Assembly: GCA_945886995.1 (NCBI GenBank)
Contig: CAMCZJ010000083.1
Location: 1-11,785 of the forward strand
Reading direction: 5' to 3'
DNA from: Asaia bogorensis
GTDB taxonomy: Bacteria > Pseudomonadota > Alphaproteobacteria > Acetobacterales > Acetobacteraceae
Length of the DNA: 11,785 nucleotides
The notes under the pieces are model-generated. The model did no database searches and had not been told where the DNA came from. It worked only from the letters and a program-made list of their open reading frames with translations. A program made the translations under genes and the position numbers. Shown here in pieces: positions 7,084 to 11,785 of the stretch (position 1 is its first letter; each line of letters begins with the position of its first letter).

Positions 7084-8457
7084 TCAGCCGGTCCGCCAAT
7101 CTGCTTCGGTTGCTGATTCTACCCGGTTACGCCCCAGCGCCTTGGCGCGGTACATGGCAGTATCTGCTGCGGCGATCAGGGCCTCGGCATCTGTGTTTTT
7201 GACTGACAGGGCGCTGCCGATGCTGACCGTGACGGGCAGCTTGGCCTGCCCCAGGTCAATCGGGCGGTCACCAATGGCAGCACGCAGCCGCTCGGCGATC
7301 ACGGTCGCTTCCTCAGGCCCGGCGCCTGACATCACCACCAGGAATTCTTCCCCGCCATAACGCGCCACAATATCGGAAGCGCGCACATGTTCCCGCAGCC
7401 GTGCTGCCACTTCGCGCAGTGCAGCGTCGCCGGCGGCATGGCCGTAATAATCATTCAGTGGCTTGAAGCGATCCACATCAATCATCAGCACGCCACAAGC
7501 GGTGCCCCCGCGCAGCAGGGATTCCAAATGACGAAACACGTAGCGACGATTGCGAAGCCCCGTCAGCCCATCCGTCACCGCCAATTCCAATGAACGGTCG
7601 AATTCAGCGCGAAGCCGCAATTGATAGCGCCGGCGCCGCACCTGGTTGCGCACGCGCGCGCGCAATTCTTCTTCATTGATCGGGCGCAACACATGATCGG
7701 AAGCACCCAATTCAAAGGCGCGCAGCACCAATTCGCGCTGATCCTCATCCGCGATCAGCATCAGCGGCAAATCGCGCGTTTCCGCTTCCGCCCTCAACCG
7801 GGAGGCGAGGCGCAACGGGTCACCTTCCGGTATGGGTAAGGAAGCCAGCACCAGATCATAATGCGCCTTGGGGTCTTGCAGCTTTTGCCAAACCAGCTTT
7901 TCGTCGCGGCATTGTTCCAGTGTCATGCCATCGGTAGCCAGCGCGTTGGCAAGCGTAGCGGCTTCCGCCGCATCACCGGATAGCAGCAATACCTGGGTGC
8001 CCTTGAAATCCTCAGGCGGCGCGCTGGGGGGTTCAAAGCCCAGATCGCGCACGGTTTCCGCCCGAAGCCGCCAAGCATCCAGAACTTGCTTCACTCGGAG
8101 CAAGGCGCGCAGCCGCGCGAAAAGTGTTGCCTGATCCACGGGCTTCACCAGGAAGTCATCGGCCCCGGCTTCAAGCCCGCGCACCCTTTCCCCCTGATCA
8201 TTCAGCGACGTCACCATCACCACCGGGATATGCGCGGTGATCGGCTGCGCCTTCAGGCGGCGGCAGGCTTCAAACCCATCCATGACCGGCATCAGCACAT
8301 CAAGCAGAATGATATCGGGCGACCAGCGTTGGGCGAGTGTAATCGCTTCAGCGCCTGAAGCCGCGCCTGCAACCTCAAAATACTCATCCTGCAACCGGGC
8401 TTCCAGCAGCTTGCGATTCGGCAAGCTGTCATCCACCACCAGCACCCGCGCGGTCAT
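7084..8457 (-). CDS. pleD: PleD-type response regulator diguanylate cyclase (REC-REC-GGDEF)
   Basis: This 457-residue cytoplasmic protein makes cyclic di-GMP from two GTP and in relatives drives the motile-to-sessile switch. REC1 (about 4-120) has the acidic pair D9-D10, phosphoacceptor D53, T83 and K105. REC2 (about 153-275) has serine (S206) where the phosphoacceptor should be, so it is a dimerisation adaptor, as in Caulobacter PleD. The GGDEF domain has metal ligand D327 and GGEEF at 368-372, so it should be active. R359-A-S-D362 lies five residues before it, an intact product-inhibition site. Length and D53 position match Caulobacter PleD closely. I chose ATG 8457 because the REC1 strand then starts at residue 4; an in-frame start at 8502 adds 15 residues. 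divK does not lie next to it. Confidence 0.95.
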   Translation of the reverse strand: MTARVLVVDDSLPNRKLLEARLQDEYFEVAGAASGAEAITLAQRWSPDIILLDVLMPVMDGFEACRRLKAQPITAHIPVVMVTSLNDQGERVRGLEAGADDFLVKPVDQATLFARLRALLRVKQVLDAWRLRAETVRDLGFEPPSAPPEDFKGTQVLLLSGDAAEAATLANALATDGMTLEQCRDEKLVWQKLQDPKAHYDLVLASLPIPEGDPLRLASRLRAEAETRDLPLMLIADEDQRELVLRAFELGASDHVLRPINEEELRARVRNQVRRRRYQLRLRAEFDRSLELAVTDGLTGLRNRRYVFRHLESLLRGGTACGVLMIDVDRFKPLNDYYGHAAGDAALREVAARLREHVRASDIVARYGGEEFLVVMSGAGPEEATVIAERLRAAIGDRPIDLGQAKLPVTVSIGSALSVKNTDAEALIAAADTAMYRAKALGRNRVESATEADWRTG

Positions 8458-8587
8458 GCCAGGGCCGATCCAAAGGCTATGGCCCCAGCCATCAACCGGC
8501 ATCCCGCGTCATGCTGGGCTTGGGCCTGCCCGTTGCCCATACGCGCAGCGAAATGTTTTGAGCCCTTGTCTGTTCGCATGTCTTGAA

Positions 8588-8621
8588 TGGCCAAGTGATG
8601 CCACATGGCTTGAAGATGCCA
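8588..8621. promoter_or_regulatory. Two tandem TGGC-N8-GCCA palindromes upstream of pleD
   Basis: TGGC-N8-GCCA occurs at 8588-8603 and again at 8606-8621, exactly 18 bp apart, and the two copies share 12 of 17 aligned bases (8587-8603 and 8605-8621). Paired dyads on one face of the helix (18 bp is close to two turns) are what a dimeric regulator would bind. They lie about 130-165 bp upstream of the pleD start and downstream of the VOC gene. The function is inference. Confidence 0.3.
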
Positions 8622-8656
8622 AGGCGGAAACACCGACAAGGCGTTGGCGCGGCAGG

Positions 8657-8689
8657 GGCGGATGGGGTGAAGGCGCTTTCCCATCCGCC
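8657..8689. repeat. Ten-base perfect inverted repeat in the pleD-VOC gap
   Basis: GGCGGATGGG (8657-8666) and CCCATCCGCC (8680-8689) are perfect complements around a 13-base loop, and AAG/CTT inside the loop (8670-8672 with 8676-8678) can extend the fold. No T-run follows on either strand. It lies 58-90 bp past the stop of the VOC gene, so it may stabilise or end that transcript. It could also be a copy of a dispersed intergenic palindrome. The rest of the 290 bp gap (8458-8747) holds no gene that I can support. Confidence 0.6.
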
Positions 8690-8747
8690 AAATATGTCCC
8701 GAACTCATGCAGAAAGATAGAGTGCCAAGTAGATCCACGGCCTGGCT

Positions 8748-9389
8748 TCAGGCGCTGGCAAGCACCGCTTCCCGGCCATCCCGGTGGCGCAGTCGGGCAA
8801 CCAGCCTTGGGCTGGGGCTCTGGCGAAGCTTGAGCGCTTCTTCCAAGCCCCGGGCAGCGATGGCTTGGCGCAGCGCATCCATATCAGGGTGCTGCGCTTC
8901 CAGGCCGGTCAGGCGCCAACCGGAATCGGGAATTTGCGCCGCTGCCCTGGCGCCATCCCATTGGATCAGCGGCGGGATCAGATTGCCCATATCCTGGCGC
9001 TGCGGCGGGAAGGCCATGCGCCAGGAAAGCGCTCCGCGGCGCATGGCGCGCACCTCACCGCCATGGGAGGCACCAAGACGGGCAATAACCGCTTCAATGG
9101 CCGGGGTCGCGGCGACATAGGCGATCAATTGCGGTTCCGCTTCCAGCGCCAGCTTCAGGGCCGGGTCATCCAGATCGAAGGGGCGGGGATGGGCGGGCGT
9201 GCCCTGGGCCGGATCGGGCGCGATGATTTCAATATATTGGTCCGGCCCAAGGCCAAGCAGCATGTTATGCGTGCCCACCCCGGGATGCGCCCCGCCGGCG
9301 ACAGGCCGCGTACCCAAATGGCGTTCCAGATAAGCCGCGCCCGCTTCCAGCGTGGCGGCGCCAATAACAAGATGGTCAATCTCAGCCAT
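8748..9389 (-). CDS. Glyoxalase-like (VOC superfamily) protein
   Basis: This 213-residue cytoplasmic protein opens with IDHLVIGAATLEAGAAYLERHLG, the first beta-alpha unit of a vicinal-oxygen-chelate fold. It then has GVGTHNMLLGLGPDQYIEIIAPDP at residues 37-60. H6, H41 and E54 are possible metal ligands. This pattern fits the Glyoxalase_3-like family (PF13468), whose members are mostly uncharacterised. The second half (88-213) is a more divergent repeat of the fold. The ATG is at 9387-9389 with GGGGG just upstream. It stands alone on its strand, divergent from the acyltransferase across 207 bp. A 5-bp hairpin spans its stop codon (8740-8753). The substrate is unknown, and true methylglyoxal lyase activity should not be assumed. 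Confidence 0.82.
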   Translation of the reverse strand: MAEIDHLVIGAATLEAGAAYLERHLGTRPVAGGAHPGVGTHNMLLGLGPDQYIEIIAPDPAQGTPAHPRPFDLDDPALKLALEAEPQLIAYVAATPAIEAVIARLGASHGGEVRAMRRGALSWRMAFPPQRQDMGNLIPPLIQWDGARAAAQIPDSGWRLTGLEAQHPDMDALRQAIAARGLEEALKLRQSPSPRLVARLRHRDGREAVLASA

Positions 9390-9596
9390 AATACCCCCAA
9401 AGCCGCGCCTTCCGCTGCGCGCGGCCCGTTGCGTTCCGCCGAAGCAACTCTCGGCTCTGGCATCATGGCGCCACCTGGAGTGCCTATATTGAGCAAGATC
9501 AAGAAATCGTCTTAGGCCGGACAGGCGCGGGACCCATCCGATTGACCATGCGCGTGCCTTGCGGCGTTTTACCCCAGATTACCTGGGAAAGCCGTG

Positions 9597-10238
9597 ATGA
9601 CCTCCTCCGCGCCGAAAATCGCCGAGACCTTCATTCACCCGAGTGTGAAACTGCGCGAGGCTGAGATTGGCGCGCGCTGTGAAATCCTGGAACGATCCGC
9701 GATGGAGTACGCGACGCTTGGCGATGCATCCTATCTTGGCCATGACTGCCAGGTAGCGGATGCGGAAATTGGCAAATTCTGCGCCATTGCAGCTTGCGTC
9801 AGAATCGGTCCCCCCAATCACCCTATGGGCCGCCCGGCGCAGCATCGCTTTACCTATGTGCCGGAATATTATGACGCGACCAAGCAGCGCGATGCTGCGT
9901 TTTTCGCCGAACGCCGCGCTGCGCGTGTGAAGATTGGAAATGATGTCTGGATCGGCCATGGCGTGACGGTGCTGGCCGGTGTGACAGTAGGTGATGGCGC
10001 GGTGCTGGCCGCCGGTGCTGTAGTGGCGCGCGACGTGGCGCCTTACACCATTGTGGGTGGCGTGCCGGCGCGTGTGATCAAGGAACGCTTCCCGCGTGAT
10101 ATTGCCGCGCGGCTGCAAGCCATTGCCTGGTGGGATTGGCCTTTTGGGGTGATCATGGCGCGGCTGGAAAGCTTCCAATCTGAAGACATGGAAGCTTTCT
10201 GCGCGCGCTTTGAAAATCAGGCGTTGCCGCTCAAGTAA
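9597..10238 (+). CDS. Hexapeptide-repeat acyltransferase, phosphonate-cluster (TIGR03308-like) type
   Basis: This 213-residue left-handed beta-helix protein has hexapeptide repeats at about residues 13-70 and 110-158, including VKIGNDVWIGHGVTVLAGV and GDGAVLAAGAVV. An inserted loop at 71-107 carries NHPMGRP with H75, the likely catalytic histidine as in xenobiotic acetyltransferases, then FTYVPEYY. The helical tail AWWDWP at 177-182 is also shared. The arrangement resembles a family otherwise described from C-P lyase (phosphonate) operons. None of those genes is in this window. I prefer ATG 9597, five bases after GGGAAAG; GTG 9594 is the codon just before. A small hairpin (9573-9587) overlaps that ribosome binding site. 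The donor is probably acetyl-CoA; the acceptor is unknown. Its 3' end overlaps the aminotransferase gene by 22 bp, tail to tail. Confidence 0.82.
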   Translation: MTSSAPKIAETFIHPSVKLREAEIGARCEILERSAMEYATLGDASYLGHDCQVADAEIGKFCAIAACVRIGPPNHPMGRPAQHRFTYVPEYYDATKQRDAAFFAERRAARVKIGNDVWIGHGVTVLAGVTVGDGAVLAAGAVVARDVAPYTIVGGVPARVIKERFPRDIAARLQAIAWWDWPFGVIMARLESFQSEDMEAFCARFENQALPLK

Positions 10239-11401
10239 TTCATCGCTGCTTGCACGCCGCCGGATTGGTGCGGTACGCCCGCAGCGCGCAGCCCCATCTC
10301 CACGCCGCTCAGCGTGCCGGTCAATTGCAGGTCACCGAAATCGCCCAAATGACCAATGCGGAAGACACGGTCATTCAATTGGCCAAGCCCATTACCCAGG
10401 CTCATGTTGAAGCGTTCCAGAATGGTGGTGCGCAGCGCATTGGCGCTATGGCCTTCCGGCAGGCGCACTGCCGTCAGCACTGATGAGTAATGGCGCGGAT
10501 CGGCGCATTGAATCTCAAAGCCCCAATGGCGCACGGCGCGGCGCGTGGCTTCCGCGTGGCGGTCATGCCGCGCAAAGACATTATCCAGCCCTTCTTCCAG
10601 CAGCATATCCACCGCCGCATCCAGCCCATACAAAAGATTGGTCGCGGGCGTGTAGGGGAAATAGCCTGTGGCGTTGGAAGCCAGCATCGGCTGCCAATCC
10701 CAGAAGCTGCGCGGCAGCTTTGCCGTTTCACTCGCTTTCAGTGCCTTGGCGCTGACGGCGTTGAAGGATAGCCCCGGCGGCAACATCAGCCCTTTCTGAG
10801 AGCCGGAAACGGTGACATCCACGCCCCATTCATCATGCCGGTAATCCATGGACCCGAGTGAGGAGATGGTATCCACCAGCAAAAGGGCAGGGTGGCCCGC
10901 CGCATCTATGGCGCGGCGCACTTCGCCGATGCGCGATGTGGCGCCGGTGCTGGTTTCATTATGCACAACGGCCACGGCCTTGATGGTATGGCCCTTGTCT
11001 TCGCGGAGCCGCGCTTCGATGGCTTCCACATCCGCGCCACGGCGCCAATCGGTCTTCACGAAATCCGTCACGATCCCAAGGCGGGAAGCCATTTCGTGCC
11101 AAAGATGCGCGAACCAGCCAGTTTCGCACATCAACACGCGATCCCCGGGGGAGAGGGTATTGGCAAGGGCCGCCTCCCAGGCGCCCGTGCCGCTGGCGGG
11201 GTAGATCACCACCGGGCCCTGGGTTTTGAAGATATGGCGCGTCTTTTCCAGCAAAGCCTTGCCAAAGATGCCGAAATCCGGCCCGCGATGGTCCATTGTG
11301 GGGTTGTCTATCGCGCGCAATACCCGGTCCGGCACATTGCTGGGCCCGGGGATTTGCAGGAAATGGCGCCCGGCGGTGGGCTTGGATTGGAAATATGCCA
11401 T
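10217..11401 (-). CDS. Serine--glyoxylate aminotransferase-type class V aminotransferase
   Basis: This 394-residue PLP enzyme probably turns glyoxylate into glycine using serine or alanine as amino donor. Features seen: PGPSNVP near the N-terminus, NPTMDHRGPDFG at about 33-44, SGTGA at 70-74 for the cofactor phosphate, HNETSTG at 147-153, D177 for the pyridine nitrogen, and the PLP lysine K203 in SGSQKGLMLPPG. The later GYFPYTPATNLLYGL stretch is typical of serine-glyoxylate aminotransferases and argues against 2-aminoethylphosphonate transaminase. ATG 11401 has AAGGA upstream at good spacing; a start at 11446 would add 15 unlikely residues. It diverges from an FAD oxidase by 91 bp. Glyoxylate made by a 2-hydroxyacid oxidase could feed it, but that link is inference. 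Serine versus alanine preference cannot be read. Confidence 0.87.
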   Translation of the reverse strand: MAYFQSKPTAGRHFLQIPGPSNVPDRVLRAIDNPTMDHRGPDFGIFGKALLEKTRHIFKTQGPVVIYPASGTGAWEAALANTLSPGDRVLMCETGWFAHLWHEMASRLGIVTDFVKTDWRRGADVEAIEARLREDKGHTIKAVAVVHNETSTGATSRIGEVRRAIDAAGHPALLLVDTISSLGSMDYRHDEWGVDVTVSGSQKGLMLPPGLSFNAVSAKALKASETAKLPRSFWDWQPMLASNATGYFPYTPATNLLYGLDAAVDMLLEEGLDNVFARHDRHAEATRRAVRHWGFEIQCADPRHYSSVLTAVRLPEGHSANALRTTILERFNMSLGNGLGQLNDRVFRIGHLGDFGDLQLTGTLSGVEMGLRAAGVPHQSGGVQAAMNYLSGNA

Positions 11402-11492
11402 GGTGGAATCCTTGTTTGTGGCCCCTACATGGGCGAAACCCCCCATTCATGCCAAGACCACCCGTGCAGAAGATGTTTTTGGACCCTGAAGA

Positions 11493-11785
11493 ATGAATGC
11501 CCTGCCCCCTGGCCGCATTGCCCCCGGAGACCCCCGCCTGGCTGCTCGCTTGAGGCGTGAGACCAGCGCCGAGGTGCTGTTCCGCCCAGCGGATCGCGGG
11601 CGCTATGCCACTGATGCCTCAATCTATCAGCAGGAACCGATTGGGGTGGTGGTGCCGCGTTCCATCGCCGATGTGGAAGCGGCGCTGGCCATTTGCCGGG
11701 AAGAAGGGGTGCCGATCCTGCCGAGGGGTGGCGGCACCAGCCAATGCGGGCAGACCGTCAACCGCGCTTTGGTGCTGGATTGCAC
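11493..11785 (+). CDS. FAD-linked oxidase, GlcD/YdiJ-like, N-terminal part
   Basis: The first 97 codons are present and the gene runs off the right edge. LFRPADRGRYATDASIYQQEP at 29-49 and VVVPRSIADVEAALAICRE at 52-70 lead into PRGGGTSQCGQTV at 77-89, the FAD pyrophosphate-binding loop of PCMH-type flavoproteins. Relatives oxidise D-lactate, glycolate or D-2-hydroxyglutarate, and some carry an additional C-terminal iron-sulfur domain; that part lies outside the window. The start at ATG 11493 is the first in frame, with only a weak ribosome binding site. A second ATG at 11497 is in another frame. It is divergent from the aminotransferase, which would fit a shared glyoxylate or glycolate theme. 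Confidence 0.85.
   Translation, partial: MNALPPGRIAPGDPRLAARLRRETSAEVLFRPADRGRYATDASIYQQEPIGVVVPRSIADVEAALAICREEGVPILPRGGGTSQCGQTVNRALVLDC

Noticed and set aside
8588..8624. Sigma-54 promoter (TGGCA near -24, GC near -12) on the minus strand
   Set aside because: The GG to GC spacing is nine bases in both copies, not the required ten, so the dyad reading is preferred.
8454..8738. Minus-strand frame of 94 codons in the pleD-VOC gap
   Set aside because: It runs through the inverted repeat, ends inside the pleD start region, and shows no family pattern or good ribosome binding site.
9542..9572. Promoter TTGACC before the acyltransferase
   Set aside because: The -35 match is good, but the sequence at -10 spacing is CGTTTT, so the promoter is not convincing.
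10217..11401. 2-aminoethylphosphonate transaminase (PhnW), suggested by the neighbouring phosphonate-type acyltransferase
   Set aside because: The SGSQKGLMLPPG and FPYTPATNLLYGL motifs fit serine-glyoxylate aminotransferases, and no other phosphonate gene is present.
10892..11560. Plus-strand open frame opposite the aminotransferase that runs past its start
   Set aside because: The composition is shadow-like, and it would overlap the FAD oxidase start in another frame.

Overview
The window is an 11.8 kb piece of a GC-rich bacterial chromosome that looks alphaproteobacterial. The best markers are a PleD-type cell-cycle diguanylate cyclase with an alphaproteobacterial domain order, a thioredoxin-reductase-like ferredoxin-NADP reductase, a DUF2007 protein coupled to a TrmN6-like methyltransferase, and a long-chain prenyl diphosphate synthase of the ubiquinone side-chain type. 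Placement in Rhodospirillales/Acetobacteraceae is a guess from overall style, not a proof. I see no tRNA or rRNA gene, transposase, integrase, CRISPR array or phage gene. Coding density is high and base composition is even, so this reads as core and housekeeping chromosome, not an island.

Layout. (1) 109-1857, plus strand: a ferredoxin/flavodoxin-NADP reductase, then a membrane-anchored SCO1/SenC copper protein for cytochrome oxidase maturation. (2) 1947-2228, plus: a small unrecognised helical protein, whose stop overlaps the convergent methyltransferase at 2225-2968 (minus). The methyltransferase is translationally coupled to the DUF2007 gene at 2965-3183 (minus). (3) 3269-4294, plus: polyprenyl diphosphate synthase, convergent with an O-antigen ligase/polymerase-like membrane protein at 4309-5490 (minus). 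(4) 5627-6643, plus: a predicted Ntn-hydrolase of the acid-ceramidase/linear-amide hydrolase type that starts at TTG. (5) 6737-6904, plus: ribosomal protein L33 (rpmG) with promoter, leader hairpin and terminator. (6) 7084-8457, minus: pleD. (7) 8458-8747: a 290 bp gene-free gap holding two tandem palindromes and a strong inverted repeat. (8) 8748-9389, minus: a glyoxalase-like (VOC) protein. (9) 9597-10238, plus: a hexapeptide-repeat acyltransferase of the type linked to phosphonate clusters, overlapping tail to tail with a serine-glyoxylate-type aminotransferase at 10217-11401 (minus). (10) 11493 to the right edge, plus: the N-terminus of a large FAD-linked oxidase, divergent from the aminotransferase.

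Functional themes are respiration and redox (reductase, SCO1, quinone side chain), glyoxylate/2-hydroxyacid metabolism (aminotransferase plus FAD oxidase), envelope (O-antigen ligase-like protein), and c-di-GMP signalling. I found no convincing new multi-gene system. The items most worth a second look are the Ntn-hydrolase, the orphan phosphonate-type acyltransferase, the small protein at 1947-2228, the rpmG leader, and the palindromes between pleD and the VOC gene.
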